DNA of 64,000 nucleotides from an uncultured Flavobacteriaceae bacterium (GCA_947500585.1 CANMSN010000004.1:1-64000), one strand, 5' to 3'; positions 25,767 through 35,247 are shown, numbered from the stretch's first letter. The notes: generated from the letters alone by a model not told the origin. Numbers and translations are program-made.

Positions 25767-27248
25767 ATGCAGTTATACCAATCAAACCAAATAAAACTAT
25801 ACAATTCACTTACTGGCAAAAAAGAAGTTTTTAAACCTATCGAGGAAGGTTATGTAGGTATGTATGTTTGCGGACCAACAGTTTACAGCAATGTACACTT
25901 AGGTAATGTAAGGACTTTCATGTCGTTCGATGTGATTTTTAGATACCTCAAGCATTTAGGTTATAAAGTACGCTATGTTCGGAATATTACTGATGCTGGA
26001 CATTTAGAAAATGATGCAGATGTTGGAGAAGATAAAATCACGAAAAAAGCGCGTTTAGAACAAATTGAACCTATGGAAGTCGTGCAACGTTATACTGTAG
26101 ATTTTCATAATATATTAAACACACTCAACTTTTTACCACCTAGTATTGAGCCCACAGCAACTGGACATATTATAGAGCAAATTGAACTTATAAAAAGTAT
26201 TATTAGTAACGGTTTTGCTTACGAAGTAAATGGATCGGTTTATTTTGATGTTCACAAATTCAATAAAACCAATAAATACGGCAAATTAAGCAAGCGAAAA
26301 CTTGAAGATTTAATTCATAATACGCGCACACTTGACGGACAAAGTGATAAAAAAAATCCACAAGATTTCGCCCTTTGGAAAAAAGCAGAACCTCAACACA
26401 TTATGCGTTGGCCTTCACCTTGGAGTGATGGTTTTCCTGGTTGGCATTTAGAGTGTACAGCTATGAGTACTAAATATTTAGGTGAACAGTTTGATATTCA
26501 TGGTGGTGGAATGGATTTGAAATTTCCGCATCACGAATGTGAAATTGCACAAAACGAAGCTGCTAAAGGAAAATCGCCAGTAAATTATTGGTTACATGCT
26601 AATATGCTCGAGTTAAACGGACAACGCATGTCTAAAACTACTGGAAATACTGTTAATCCAGACGAATTATTATCTGGAAACAATAAATTCTTCAGTAAAG
26701 CCTATGCACCAAGTGTTATTCGTTTTTTTAATGCGCAATCGTCTTACAGAAGTGTTTTAGATTTAACAGATGATGGTTTATTAGCAAGTGAAAAAGGATT
26801 TTACAGATTGATGGATGCCGTTAATCTTCTAGAAAATTTAAAACCTTCTGATAAATCAACCATTGATATTCATGCATGGAAACAGAAATGTTACGATGCC
26901 ATGAATGACGATTTTAATTCGCCCATATTAATTGCACATTTATTTGAAGCAGCGAAATATATTAATCAAATTAAAGACGGTTCTGAACGTTTAAATACTG
27001 AAGATTTAAAAACTTTTACAGACACTATAAATGCATTTGTTTTTGATGTTTTAGGACTAGAAAACACCTCAAAAAATGAATCAGGAACCGATAAACTTTC
27101 TGGCGCTGTAGATTTATTGATTAAACTTCGTCAAGAAGCAAGAGCCAATAAAGATTTTGCTTTATCAGATAAAATTCGTGATGAATTAGCTGAAGTTGGC
27201 ATTCAATTAAAGGATGGCAAAGACGGAACTACGTTTTCTGTGAATTAA
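25767..27248 (+). CDS. cysS: Cysteinyl-tRNA synthetase
   Basis: A 493-residue class I synthetase. [19 protein letters not shown] holds the first zinc Cys and the HIGH-type motif (HLGN). [29 protein letters not shown] supply the other zinc ligands. The KMSKS-type loop reads QRMSKTTGN. Usual length and complete. It follows folE closely and has no promoter motif of its own. Confidence 0.96.
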   Translation: MQLYQSNQIKLYNSLTGKKEVFKPIEEGYVGMYVCGPTVYSNVHLGNVRTFMSFDVIFRYLKHLGYKVRYVRNITDAGHLENDADVGEDKITKKARLEQIEPMEVVQRYTVDFHNILNTLNFLPPSIEPTATGHIIEQIELIKSIISNGFAYEVNGSVYFDVHKFNKTNKYGKLSKRKLEDLIHNTRTLDGQSDKKNPQDFALWKKAEPQHIMRWPSPWSDGFPGWHLECTAMSTKYLGEQFDIHGGGMDLKFPHHECEIAQNEAAKGKSPVNYWLHANMLELNGQRMSKTTGNTVNPDELLSGNNKFFSKAYAPSVIRFFNAQSSYRSVLDLTDDGLLASEKGFYRLMDAVNLLENLKPSDKSTIDIHAWKQKCYDAMNDDFNSPILIAHLFEAAKYINQIKDGSERLNTEDLKTFTDTINAFVFDVLGLENTSKNESGTDKLSGAVDLLIKLRQEARANKDFALSDKIRDELAEVGIQLKDGKDGTTFSVN

Positions 27249-27326
27249 TTCGTCGTAATGTCGTTTGTTGTAAAGCTGTTTGTTTAATTTCGACTCAACA
27301 TCTAAACAACTTACAAATAACAAAAT

Positions 27327-27548
27327 TTGAAAAAACTACTCATTGTACCGTTTTTGTTTTTAATAAAAGTGTATCAAACACTCATATCACCAATTACACC
27401 TGCAACTTGTAGATATCAACCAACCTGCTCCCATTATTCTAAAGAAGCATTACAAAAACATGGTTTATTTAAAGGAAGTTGGCTCGCTATAAAACGTATT
27501 TTTAGTTGTCATCCTTGGGGTGGTTCAGGATATGATCCTGTACCATGA
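27327..27548 (+). CDS. yidD: Membrane protein insertion efficiency factor YidD
   Basis: A 73-residue protein of the YidD family: an amphipathic N-terminal helix ([17 protein letters not shown]), then [22 protein letters not shown] with three conserved Cys, and [19 protein letters not shown]. It helps YidC/Sec insertion in E. coli. Start is TTG at 27327; no ATG fits. It stands alone here, not next to yidC or rnpA. Confidence 0.93.
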   Translation: MKKLLIVPFLFLIKVYQTLISPITPATCRYQPTCSHYSKEALQKHGLFKGSWLAIKRIFSCHPWGGSGYDPVP

Positions 27549-27549
27549 T

Positions 27550-27640
27550 AAAACATTCCGAGGTAACAAAGAATCTTATTCATTACTAATAGAATAGATT
27601 CATCACTCTGTTCTGAATGACAAAAATATGATTATGCGTG
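27550..27640. repeat. Degenerate copy of a dispersed intergenic repeat
   Basis: The yidD-pepD gap contains CATTCCGAGGTAACAAAGAATC and CTCTGTTCTGAATGACAAA, diverged versions of motifs found at 35445 and 39099. The first motif is listed in two halves of the same family only; no gene or promoter was seen. Confidence 0.4.
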
Positions 27641-27699
27641 ATTAAAGACATTCATAAATAATTTTGTTTAGCTGAATATCTAATTTAAATCAATAAAAT

Positions 27700-29160
27700 T
27701 TACTTAACAGGAATCGCCTTCAATATCTCTAAAACAAATTTCCAATATTTTTGTACGGAAGAAATTTGAGCGCGTTCATCTGGCGAGTGTGCACCTTTAA
27801 TATTTGGTCCGAAACTAATCATATCCATATTTGGGTAATTTTGCCCAAGAATACCACATTCTAACCCTGCATGACAAGCAGCTACATGAGGTTTTTCTCC
27901 ATTTAAATCTTCATAGAGTTTTTCCATAACTTTTAAAATAGGCGAATCCATATTTGGAGCCCATCCTGGATAATCGCCAGATAATTCAACCTCACAACCT
28001 GTTAATTCAAAAGTTGCGCGCAGTGTATTTGCCAAATCCACCTTAGAACTCTCAACTGAAGACCGTGTTAAGCAACAAATCTTAATCTTCCCATTTTTTA
28101 CAATAACCCGAGCTATGTTATTTGATGTTTCAACCAAATCAGGTATGTCGGCACTCATTCTGTAAACACCATTTAAAGCGGCGTATAATGCTCTTGTTAA
28201 GCCTTCTTGAACACCCAAATCCATTATTTTTTCTGGAGTTTCACATTTAGAAATTAAAATTTCTAAATCAGGTTCCATGGTTTTATATTCTGTTTTAATA
28301 GTTTGAGCTAAATCTGTAATTTCATTTTTAAAAACGGCTTCGTTTACCGCATCAATAGCAACAATAGCATGACTTTCTCGTGGAATGGCGTTTCGCAAAC
28401 TGCCACCATCAATTTCTGAAATTCTTAATCCAAAATTCTCAAACCCATCAAACAATAAGCGGTTCATAATTTTATTGGCGTTTCCTAAACCTTCATGAAT
28501 TTGCATTCCGGAATGTCCGCCTTGTAATCCTTTCACCGAAACGTTGTAGCCAATTTTAAATTCAGGAGTTTCTTCTTCTTCATAAGTTCTTGTTGCTGTC
28601 ACATCAATTCCACCTGCGCATCCTACGCCTATTTCGTCATCTTCTTCGGTATCTAAATTCAATAAAATTCCTCCTGAAAGCAAACCACCATTTAAACCCA
28701 TGGCACCCGTCATTCCTGTTTCTTCATCAATGGTAAATAAGGCTTCAATAGCAGGGTGTGGAATATCTGTACTTTCTAAAATGGCCATTATTGTCGCAAC
28801 ACCTAAACCATTATCTGCACCAAGCGTTGTACCTTTTGCTCGAACCCAATCACCATCCACATACATTTCGATGCCTTGTTTGTCAAAATCAAAAATAGTA
28901 TCCCCATTTTTTTGATGCACCATATCTAAATGTGATTGCATCACAACAGTAGTTCTGTTATCCATTCCTGAGGTTGCAGTTTTTTTTATAATCACATTTC
29001 CAACTTCATCTTCTAAGGTTTCTAGACCCAGATTTTCACCAAAACCTTTCATAAAAGCGATAACACGTTCTTCTTTTTTTGAAGGGCGTGGTACTGCATT
29101 TAAATCTGCAAATTTATTCCAAAGAACTTGTGGTTGTAGTTGTCTTATTTCTGAGCTCAT
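27700..29160 (-). CDS. pepD: Aminoacyl-histidine dipeptidase (PepD, M20 family)
   Basis: A 486-residue cytosolic metallopeptidase cleaving Xaa-His dipeptides. M20 metal lines are visible: VVMQSHLDMVHQ (His, Asp), TLGADNGLGVA (bridging Asp), LFTIDEETGMTGA (catalytic Glu), LNLDTEEDDE, and AACHAGLECGIL and GAHSPDERA near the C-terminus. The two-domain length fits PepD rather than PepT. A TACCTTTG element lies 22 bp upstream. Divergent from the DUF3810 gene. Confidence 0.93.
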   Translation of the reverse strand: MSSEIRQLQPQVLWNKFADLNAVPRPSKKEERVIAFMKGFGENLGLETLEDEVGNVIIKKTATSGMDNRTTVVMQSHLDMVHQKNGDTIFDFDKQGIEMYVDGDWVRAKGTTLGADNGLGVATIMAILESTDIPHPAIEALFTIDEETGMTGAMGLNGGLLSGGILLNLDTEEDDEIGVGCAGGIDVTATRTYEEEETPEFKIGYNVSVKGLQGGHSGMQIHEGLGNANKIMNRLLFDGFENFGLRISEIDGGSLRNAIPRESHAIVAIDAVNEAVFKNEITDLAQTIKTEYKTMEPDLEILISKCETPEKIMDLGVQEGLTRALYAALNGVYRMSADIPDLVETSNNIARVIVKNGKIKICCLTRSSVESSKVDLANTLRATFELTGCEVELSGDYPGWAPNMDSPILKVMEKLYEDLNGEKPHVAACHAGLECGILGQNYPNMDMISFGPNIKGAHSPDERAQISSVQKYWKFVLEILKAIPVK

Positions 29161-29181
29161 AGTAATACTTATAAAGTTTTA

Positions 29182-29189
29182 CAAAGGTA
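29182..29189 (-). promoter_or_regulatory. -7 promoter element for pepD
   Basis: The minus strand reads TACCTTTG (TAnnTTTG), 22 bp before the ATG at 29160. Confidence 0.6.
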
Positions 29190-29221
29190 CATATTCTCGT
29201 TAAGGTTTATAAATAGTTTCC

Positions 29222-29229
29222 TATTTTTG
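29222..29229 (+). promoter_or_regulatory. -7 promoter element for the DUF3810 gene
   Basis: TATTTTTG followed by AAT and ATG at 29233, the same arrangement as at 872-885; leaderless transcription is likely. Confidence 0.6.
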
Positions 29230-29232
29230 AAT

Positions 29233-30300
29233 ATGCTGAAAAACAAAAAAACCATACTTGCGCTATCCTTAATCCCTCAATATTTTTTAATAAAATTACT
29301 AGCTAATTTCCCTGAATTTATTGAGCAATATTACAGCAATGGATTTTATCAGTTCATATCGAAAATTTTTAGATATATATTGGGTTGGATGCCTTTTTCA
29401 TTTGGTGATTTAATTTATGCTTTCGGTATTATTTATATAATCCGTTGGTTTTACAAAAACCAGAGACGGTTACGAAAAGATACGAAGAATTGGATAAGAG
29501 ATGTTTTAGCTACCACTGCCCTATTGTACTTTGCATTTCATATACTTTGGGGACTTAACTACTACCGATTACCACTTCATAAAAATTTAAATTTAAATGC
29601 GGACTACACAACAGAACAACTTGTTGCTGTTACTGAAAAATTGATTCAAAAATCTAATGAAGTCCATTTAGAAATCACACAAAATGACACCTTAAGAGTT
29701 GATATTCCTATTACTAAAAGTGATATTTTAAAACTTGCACCTATTGGATATAAAAATTTAAACCGTGTTTTTCCGCATTTGGAATACCATCCAAAAAGCA
29801 TTAAAAAATCGTTATTTAGCTATCCGTTAACATACATGGGCTTTAGTGGTTATTTAAATCCGTTAACCAATGAAGCACAGGTTGATAGACTAATTCCCGC
29901 TTATAAATTTCCAACAACAGCTTCACATGAAATTGCACACCAATTAGGTTATGCCGCAGAAAATGAAGCCAATTTTATAGGGTGTTTAGCAGCTATAAAT
30001 CATGATAATATTTACTTTAGATACACAGGTTACACGTTTGGATTACGTTATTGTTTAAACGAAATTTATAATAGAGATGAATGTTTATTTGAAGATATGG
30101 TTGCCGATATTAATACAGGTATTTTAAAAAATTATGAAGAAGTGAGGTTGTTTTGGGAAGCACATCAAAATCCTGCTGAACCCTATTTTAAGATTTTTTA
30201 TAGCAACTTTCTAAAAGCAAATAAACAGAGTAAGGGTATGGAGAGTTATAGTTATGTCGTGGCACTTTTAACTAACTATTTTGATAAAACAAAAACTTAA
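29233..30300 (+). CDS. DUF3810 membrane protein with zinc-protease-like motif
   Basis: A 355-residue protein. Three N-terminal hydrophobic segments (about 8-25, 38-55 and 85-105) are followed by a large domain carrying PTTASHEIAHQLGYAAENEANF, i.e. HEIAH plus a downstream Glu, the layout of gluzincin metalloproteases. YMGFSGYLNPLTNEAQ precedes it. DUF3810 is widespread in Bacteroidota and uncharacterised. The ATG at 29233 is chosen over TTG 29227, which overlaps the promoter. Proteolytic activity is inferred only from the motif. Confidence 0.85.
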   Translation: MLKNKKTILALSLIPQYFLIKLLANFPEFIEQYYSNGFYQFISKIFRYILGWMPFSFGDLIYAFGIIYIIRWFYKNQRRLRKDTKNWIRDVLATTALLYFAFHILWGLNYYRLPLHKNLNLNADYTTEQLVAVTEKLIQKSNEVHLEITQNDTLRVDIPITKSDILKLAPIGYKNLNRVFPHLEYHPKSIKKSLFSYPLTYMGFSGYLNPLTNEAQVDRLIPAYKFPTTASHEIAHQLGYAAENEANFIGCLAAINHDNIYFRYTGYTFGLRYCLNEIYNRDECLFEDMVADINTGILKNYEEVRLFWEAHQNPAEPYFKIFYSNFLKANKQSKGMESYSYVVALLTNYFDKTKT

Positions 30301-30361
30301 TAGTCCTATTAACCTTTCAACTTTATTACTTACTTAAAAGTTAATGCTTTGTCCAAGAGGC

Positions 30362-31153
30362 TTATTCTATAATAATTGCACCTTCAGGAACTTCAAAAAT
30401 AGCTTCATCTGGTTTTTCTTTTGAAAGTTTCACATTGGTAAACTGTAAATCGTTGCGCTTTGTTGTTGGTAAATTATTTTCATAATTATACCACGTTAAC
30501 GTTTCTGGCAATGCTAAGCCTTCAACCATTTGCCAACTGCTGTATTTAATAAAATGAAACTCTTTACTTTTCTCCTTTGAGAAATACGTTACAGTATAAC
30601 CTAACCATTCCATTTGATATGTTTCAGAATCGTAATACAAAATATATTCATCTTCAGGCGATTCTCCAATATCACTTTCATATGATATTTTTATTCCAGG
30701 ATAACTTTTTTCTTCAAACACTAAAGGTTCTACATCTTCATAGTTTATACCATCATCTGATAAAATAAAAGGCATCGCATAAAAGTAAAACATCAAATTA
30801 TAATAAAATCGTGGGTTGCCTTTGTATTGGGCTGTATCTTTATTTTTTAGCCAAACATCTTCTCCGTTAAATCCAATCATGTGATTTGGCATTTCTATTA
30901 AAGAACTTCTGTTTTTTAAATTGGTAGTTGTTATTTCATCGCCATTTGGTTTTCCCATTGTAAACTCTAACGATTGCATAGTATTCCAAGTGTCTATTCC
31001 TCCGTGGACATCAAACACCTTTGAGATATTTTCTGGATAAATACTTGTGCTTACATCTAATTTTTCTTCTGAATAATCTAGAGTAGGTGTTGTTTTATTT
31101 TTGCATGAGATTATAGTTATAAATAAGACTAAAATAAGAGCTTTAATTTTCAT
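30362..31153 (-). CDS. Hypothetical lipoprotein (possibly DUF6503)
   Basis: A 263-residue lipoprotein (lipobox IISCKN, Cys17). The mature part begins with FDVHGGIDTWNTMQSLEFTM and is rich in beta strands, with pairs of aromatic residues (LEWLGYTVTYF). The opening HGG..W line resembles outer-membrane lipoprotein-sorting-like folds seen in DUF6503 proteins; I hold that family name loosely. Single gene between two divergent or convergent units. Function unknown. Confidence 0.7.
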   Translation of the reverse strand: MKIKALILVLFITIISCKNKTTPTLDYSEEKLDVSTSIYPENISKVFDVHGGIDTWNTMQSLEFTMGKPNGDEITTTNLKNRSSLIEMPNHMIGFNGEDVWLKNKDTAQYKGNPRFYYNLMFYFYAMPFILSDDGINYEDVEPLVFEEKSYPGIKISYESDIGESPEDEYILYYDSETYQMEWLGYTVTYFSKEKSKEFHFIKYSSWQMVEGLALPETLTWYNYENNLPTTKRNDLQFTNVKLSKEKPDEAIFEVPEGAIIIE

Positions 31154-31215
31154 AGTAATACATTTTGGTTTATTGCTTTGACGAAGTTAATTGAAAATAA
31201 TTACATGAAAACAAT

Positions 31216-31223
31216 TACTTTTG
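31216..31223 (+). promoter_or_regulatory. -7 promoter element for the SpoU methylase gene
   Basis: TACTTTTG matches TAnnTTTG, 9 bp before the ATG at 31233, so the leader would be very short. Confidence 0.6.
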
Positions 31224-31232
31224 CTTAGCATT

Positions 31233-32027
31233 ATGAAAGAAATTAGCAGCACTCAAAACACATATATAAAACAGCTCGCACAATTAAAAGACAAATCCCG
31301 AGAACGTAAAAAAACAGGTTTATTTTTAATTGAAGGTGTTCGTGAAATATCATTGGCGATAAAAGGCGGTTATGAATTAGAAACCGTTTTATTTTATCCT
31401 GAATTATTCTCTTTAGAACTGCTAAACGACTTAACAGCTCAACAAATCAACACCATTGAAATTTCAAAAGAGGTCTATCAAAAACTAGCCTATCGTGACA
31501 CTACAGAAGGTGTTTTAGCAGTTGCTAAAAGTAAATCTCATGATTTAGGTAACTTAAATTTTCAAACAAAAACCCCATTACTATTAATTGCTGAAGCTCC
31601 AGAAAAACCAGGGAATATTGGTGCTATATTGAGAACCGCTGATGCAGCAAATGTAGATGCTGTAATTATAGCAAACCCAAAAACAGATTTGTATAACCCA
31701 AACATCATTCGTTCTAGCGTGGGTTGTGTTTTCACCAATCAAATTTCCGTGGGAGCTACTTCTGAAATTATTAAATTTTTAAAAGATCAAAATATTAATA
31801 TCTATTGTGCGGCATTACTAGCTTCGGTAAATTATAACACACAAGATTACACGAAGCCAACAGCAATTATTGTTGGTACAGAAGCAACAGGACTAAGTAA
31901 TGATTGGTTAGAGAATTCGACTCAAAATATTATTATACCTATGCAAGGCGAAATAGATTCTATGAATGTGTCGGTTGCCGCAGGAATTCTTATTTTTGAG
32001 GCGAAGAGACAACGAGATTTTAAATAA
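31233..32027 (+). CDS. TrmH/SpoU-family RNA 2'-O-methyltransferase
   Basis: A 264-residue SPOUT enzyme. The N-terminal substrate-binding part (KDKSRERKKTGLFLIEGVREI) precedes the knotted domain with APEKPGNIGAILRTADAAN (motif 1), IIVGTEATGLSNDWL (motif 2) and IPMQGEIDSMNVSVAAGIL (motif 3). The layout fits RlmB-like 23S rRNA or related RNA methylases; the target cannot be told. The ATG at 31233 follows a -7 element; the frame can extend to a TTG at 31221 within the promoter, which I reject. Confidence 0.9.
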   Translation: MKEISSTQNTYIKQLAQLKDKSRERKKTGLFLIEGVREISLAIKGGYELETVLFYPELFSLELLNDLTAQQINTIEISKEVYQKLAYRDTTEGVLAVAKSKSHDLGNLNFQTKTPLLLIAEAPEKPGNIGAILRTADAANVDAVIIANPKTDLYNPNIIRSSVGCVFTNQISVGATSEIIKFLKDQNINIYCAALLASVNYNTQDYTKPTAIIVGTEATGLSNDWLENSTQNIIIPMQGEIDSMNVSVAAGILIFEAKRQRDFK

Positions 32028-32042
32028 TATCGTATTCTTGTA

Positions 32043-32065
32043 TGTCAGTCTGAGCGCAGTCGAAG
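32043..32065 (+). repeat. Left inverted repeat flanking the GIY-YIG gene
   Basis: A 23-base element containing CTGAGCGCAGTCGAAG, 22 bp before the GIY-YIG ATG. It matches the reverse complement of 32406-32428 at 21 of 23 positions. Confidence 0.85.
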
Positions 32066-32087
32066 ACCTTGTAAAACTCAAACTAAT

Positions 32088-32402
32088 ATGTATTTCTACT
32101 ATGTATATATCCTAAAATGTTCAGATGATTCTTATTACACAGGTATTACAAGTAATTTGGACAAACGAATAAACGAACATAAACTCGGAAAATATAAAAA
32201 TTGTTATACTTACAAAAGACGACCAATTGAGGTTAAATTTTATGAAACTTTCAATGACGTTCTACAAGCTATTTATTTTGAAAAGAAAATAAAGAAATGG
32301 ACTCGCGCTAAAAAGGAGGCTTTGATAAATAGAAATTTTAATATGCTTCAAATATTAGCTGAATGCAGAAACGCAACTCATTATAAATATATCGACAAAT
32401 AA
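32088..32402 (+). CDS. GIY-YIG nuclease-domain protein (UPF0213-like)
   Basis: A 104-residue single-domain protein. YYVYILKCSDDSYYTGITS carries the GIY-YIG-type pair (YVY and YTG), followed by DKRINEHKLGK (catalytic Arg) and a later FEKKIKKWTRAKKEALI helix (catalytic Glu region). The family holds homing and repair-like nucleases; small chromosomal members are poorly characterised. The gene sits exactly between two inverted copies of a dispersed 23-bp repeat, the right one starting 3 bp after its stop. That arrangement suggests a nuclease linked to the repeat family; this is inference. Confidence 0.85.
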   Translation: MYFYYVYILKCSDDSYYTGITSNLDKRINEHKLGKYKNCYTYKRRPIEVKFYETFNDVLQAIYFEKKIKKWTRAKKEALINRNFNMLQILAECRNATHYKYIDK

Positions 32403-32405
32403 GCA

Positions 32406-32428
32406 CTTCGACTGCGCTCAGTGTGACA
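32406..32428 (-). repeat. Right inverted repeat flanking the GIY-YIG gene
   Basis: Plus strand CTTCGACTGCGCTCAGTG then TGACA; begins 3 bp after the stop codon. Shorter relatives are at 6367 and 39213. Confidence 0.85.
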
Positions 32429-32472
32429 TATAGTATATATTTTTACTTTTTAAAAATTTTTATTAAAACATA

Positions 32473-33705
32473 ATGACATCAACAACACTATTTTATATAA
32501 TCATTGCCATAATAATCATCAATTTTATAGTTGATAAAGTTTTAGACGCCTTAAACGCAAAACATTATAATGATAAACTCCCAGAGGATTTACAGGATGT
32601 TTATGATGACGCTGAATATAAAAAATCACAAAATTATAAAGCCACGAACTATAAATTTGGTATACTTACCTCAACATTTTCTATACTTTTAACTTTAGGC
32701 TTTTTATGGTTTGATGGTTTTGAATTTGTCGATAATATTGCTAGAAATTATAGCGAAAACCCAATTATTATAGCACTTATTTTCTTTGGAATTATTATGA
32801 TTGGGAGCGATATTTTAACAACGCCGTTTTCATATTACAGCACTTTTGTTATTGAAGAAAAATTTGGTTTTAATAAAACGACAGTTAAAACATTCTTCTT
32901 AGACAAAATTAAAGGTTGGTTAATGATGGTTATTATTGGCGGTGGTATTTTAGCTTTAATCATTTGGTTTTACGAGGTAACGGGGCAATATTTCTGGCTT
33001 TATGCTTGGGGATTAGTCGCCATCTTTACCTTGTTTATGAATATGTTTTATTCTAAACTTATTGTACCTCTTTTTAATAAACAAACCCCTTTAGAGGAAG
33101 GTGCTTTGCGTGATAAAATTTCTGCTTATGCAAAAACGGTAGGTTTTAAATTAGATAAAATTTTTGTGATTGACGGCTCTAAACGAAGCACCAAAGCCAA
33201 TGCCTATTTTTCTGGGTTTGGAAGTGAAAAACGCGTCACACTTTATGATACCTTAATTAATGATTTAGATGACGAAGAAATTGTTGCCGTTTTGGCACAC
33301 GAAGTTGGGCATTATAAAAAGAAACACATCATTTTTAATTTGTTTGCTTCTATTTTATTAACTGGGTTGACGCTTTATATTTTGTCATTGTTTATTTCAA
33401 ATCCGTTATTATCAAAAGCTTTGGGTGTTGACATTCCAAGTTTTCATATTGGGTTAATTGCTTTTGGACTGCTCTACTCGCCTATTTCTGAAATTACAGG
33501 ATTGATTATGAACGTGTTTTCTAGAAAATTTGAATACCAAGCCGATGATTATGCCAAAAACACGTATAAAGGTGAACCTTTAATTACCTCGCTTAAAAAA
33601 CTATCTAAAAATAGTTTGAGCAATTTAACACCGCATCCAGCTTATGTATTTATGCATTATTCACATCCTACGCTTTTGGAACGTATTGGGAATTTGAGGA
33701 AGTAG
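32473..33705 (+). CDS. M48 family metallopeptidase (CAAX prenyl protease/Ste24-like)
   Basis: A 410-residue integral membrane protease. N-terminal helices at about 4-20 and 65-85 and two further pairs precede the zinc motif VLAHEVGHYKKKH around residue 275; the third ligand is in FEYQADDYA around 355. The C-terminal line SNLTPHPAYVFMHYSHP is typical of the Ste24 group. The last 100 bp of the gene occur a second time at 34324-34427. Role in Bacteroidota unknown; presumed quality control at the inner membrane. Confidence 0.93.
   Translation: MTSTTLFYIIIAIIIINFIVDKVLDALNAKHYNDKLPEDLQDVYDDAEYKKSQNYKATNYKFGILTSTFSILLTLGFLWFDGFEFVDNIARNYSENPIIIALIFFGIIMIGSDILTTPFSYYSTFVIEEKFGFNKTTVKTFFLDKIKGWLMMVIIGGGILALIIWFYEVTGQYFWLYAWGLVAIFTLFMNMFYSKLIVPLFNKQTPLEEGALRDKISAYAKTVGFKLDKIFVIDGSKRSTKANAYFSGFGSEKRVTLYDTLINDLDDEEIVAVLAHEVGHYKKKHIIFNLFASILLTGLTLYILSLFISNPLLSKALGVDIPSFHIGLIAFGLLYSPISEITGLIMNVFSRKFEYQADDYAKNTYKGEPLITSLKKLSKNSLSNLTPHPAYVFMHYSHPTLLERIGNLRK
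33605..33704 (+). repeat. Direct repeat, copy 1 (3' end of the M48 gene)
   Basis: This 100-bp tail of the M48 gene is repeated at 34324-34427 with a few substitutions and a 4-bp insertion. The two copies flank the lipoprotein gene at 33761. Confidence 0.88.
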
Positions 33706-33760
33706 TATTCCTACGCAACCTTTTATAGAAAAATGCATCTAAGAGATAAATTGTTCTATC

Positions 33761-34327
33761 ATGATAAAAAATTTTTTCTTTTTTTTATTCTTATTATTAG
33801 TATTAGCGTCTTGTTCAAATAATGATGATTCTGATAAAAATAAATTATTAATATTATCTACATTAAAAGGCGTAGATGGACTTTCTTATAACGAAAGTAT
33901 CGAAAAATGGACTGAACTAAAAAGAGTTAACGGAAATTCTTATATATACCAAACAACTCTCCTTTCATGGGTAGGGTTTGGAAATATAACTGAAATTAAA
34001 GTTGAAGAAGGGAAAGTCACAACTAGAGTTTATAAAGAGTTTTATATTGATGATCTCACTGGAGAAAGAATAATGATGAGCTCGAACTCCTATACTGAAT
34101 CAGCAAATGAAATTGGTAGTAATGAAAATGGAGCTTTGCCGCTAACTGTTGATGAACTATATAATTCTTGCGTAAACGATTACTTGATAGTTGATCAAGA
34201 AAACAATAGTATATACTTTGAAACTGAAATTTCTGGATTAATGACATTATGTGGATATGTTCCCAATGGATGTGCAGATGATTGCTTCAGAGGTATTAGT
34301 ATAAACTCATTTATTTGGATTGACTAA
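33761..34327 (+). CDS. Hypothetical lipoprotein between direct repeats
   Basis: A 188-residue protein with a lipoprotein signal (LLVLASCSNNDD, Cys18) and no recognised domain. The mature part is beta-rich and ends MTLCGYVPNGCADDCF, with four Cys that may form disulfides. The last codon and stop lie inside the second copy of the M48 tail, so its 3' end coincides with a recombination joint. It is probably a cargo gene brought in between the two tails. Function unknown. Confidence 0.72.
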   Translation: MIKNFFFFLFLLLVLASCSNNDDSDKNKLLILSTLKGVDGLSYNESIEKWTELKRVNGNSYIYQTTLLSWVGFGNITEIKVEEGKVTTRVYKEFYIDDLTGERIMMSSNSYTESANEIGSNENGALPLTVDELYNSCVNDYLIVDQENNSIYFETEISGLMTLCGYVPNGCADDCFRGISINSFIWID

Positions 34328-34427
34328 AAATAGTTTAAGTAATTTAACCCCGCATCTGGCTTATTTATTTATTTATGCATTATTCGCATCCTACGCTTTT
34401 GGAACGGATTGGGAATTTGAGGAAGTA
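34324..34427 (+). pseudogene. Duplicated, frameshifted 3' tail of the M48 protease gene
   Basis: Matches 33605-33704 nearly base for base but carries an extra 4 bp in a TATT run (CTTATTTATTTATTTATGC against CTTATGTATTTATGC), which breaks the frame. Read in frame it gives KNSLSNLTPHLAYLF and then diverges. No start signal precedes it. Treated as a gene remnant. Confidence 0.85.
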
Positions 34428-34554
34428 AGTTTGAATCGTTTTGTCATTTACAATTTCGATGTGAGAAAAAATGTCATAATTTATAATTTGCAAAGTCGCT
34501 AAGCAAAATCACTTTTTGTTTTAATCAAGACTTTTTTTTGTAAAAAATTTCTAC

Positions 34555-34562
34555 TACATTTG
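34555..34562 (+). promoter_or_regulatory. -7 promoter element for the 34.6-kb lipoprotein
   Basis: TACATTTG matches TAnnTTTG. It makes an initiation codon at 34564 impossible and favours the TTG at 34639. Confidence 0.55.
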
Positions 34563-34638
34563 TTTGACTTTTGAATACAAAACCTTAAATAGACTGATAT
34601 CATTAAGTTGTGAAAAACTAACTATTAAATCAAACAAA

Positions 34639-35247
34639 TTGAGAATTATTAAACTTACCTTTTTATTTATTACAATTTCAACATTGGTGAATTGTGCCTC
34701 TGGATACAAAATGATTGAGCCAAAATCTATTAATTACGTTTCAACTAATGAAACTGACAATGTAAAACTTGAATACAAATACGATTTACTTGATAAAAAA
34801 TATGCTAAAAGAGAGCTAGAAAAAGGAGTTAAACTTGTTGCAATAAAAATTACTAATAATTCTGATAAAGATTTAATGTTTGGAAGAGATACCAAATTGA
34901 CTTACGAAAATGGAACTGAAATTTTTGTAATGGAAAACAGTAAAGTGTTTAAAACTTTAAAACAAAGTCCAGCTTCTTATTTATGGTATTTACTCTTAAC
35001 TCCAATGAATTTATATACAACGGGTTCTGATGGTCAACAAACAAGCTCAACACCAATAGGTCTTGTAATTGGTCCTGGTTTAGCTGGTGGCAATATGATC
35101 GCTGCTGGTTCTGCAAATAAAAAATTTGAAACTGAGATGTTAGAATATAATATTAACGGAACAATAATTAAAAAAGGAGAAACAAAATATGGATTGATTG
35201 GAATAAAAGCAGACTCTTTCGATTCATTAAAATTAAAAATTGAATAA
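34639..35247 (+). CDS. Hypothetical lipoprotein
   Basis: About 202 residues from a TTG at 34639, giving MRIIKLTFLFITISTLVNC, a good lipoprotein signal. The frame is open back to 34564, but that start lies within the promoter. The mature part has an immunoglobulin-like strand pattern (VKLVAIKITNNSDKDLMF) and a Gly-rich hydrophobic stretch IGLVIGPGLAGGNMIAAGSA that may enter the membrane. No family recognised. Orphan gene in a patch with repeats on both sides. Confidence 0.68.
   Translation: MRIIKLTFLFITISTLVNCASGYKMIEPKSINYVSTNETDNVKLEYKYDLLDKKYAKRELEKGVKLVAIKITNNSDKDLMFGRDTKLTYENGTEIFVMENSKVFKTLKQSPASYLWYLLLTPMNLYTTGSDGQQTSSTPIGLVIGPGLAGGNMIAAGSANKKFETEMLEYNINGTIIKKGETKYGLIGIKADSFDSLKLKIE

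Noticed and set aside
34320-34502. Small plus-strand gene of 60 codons
   Set aside because: It is the frameshifted duplicate of the M48 tail plus following DNA, not an independent gene.
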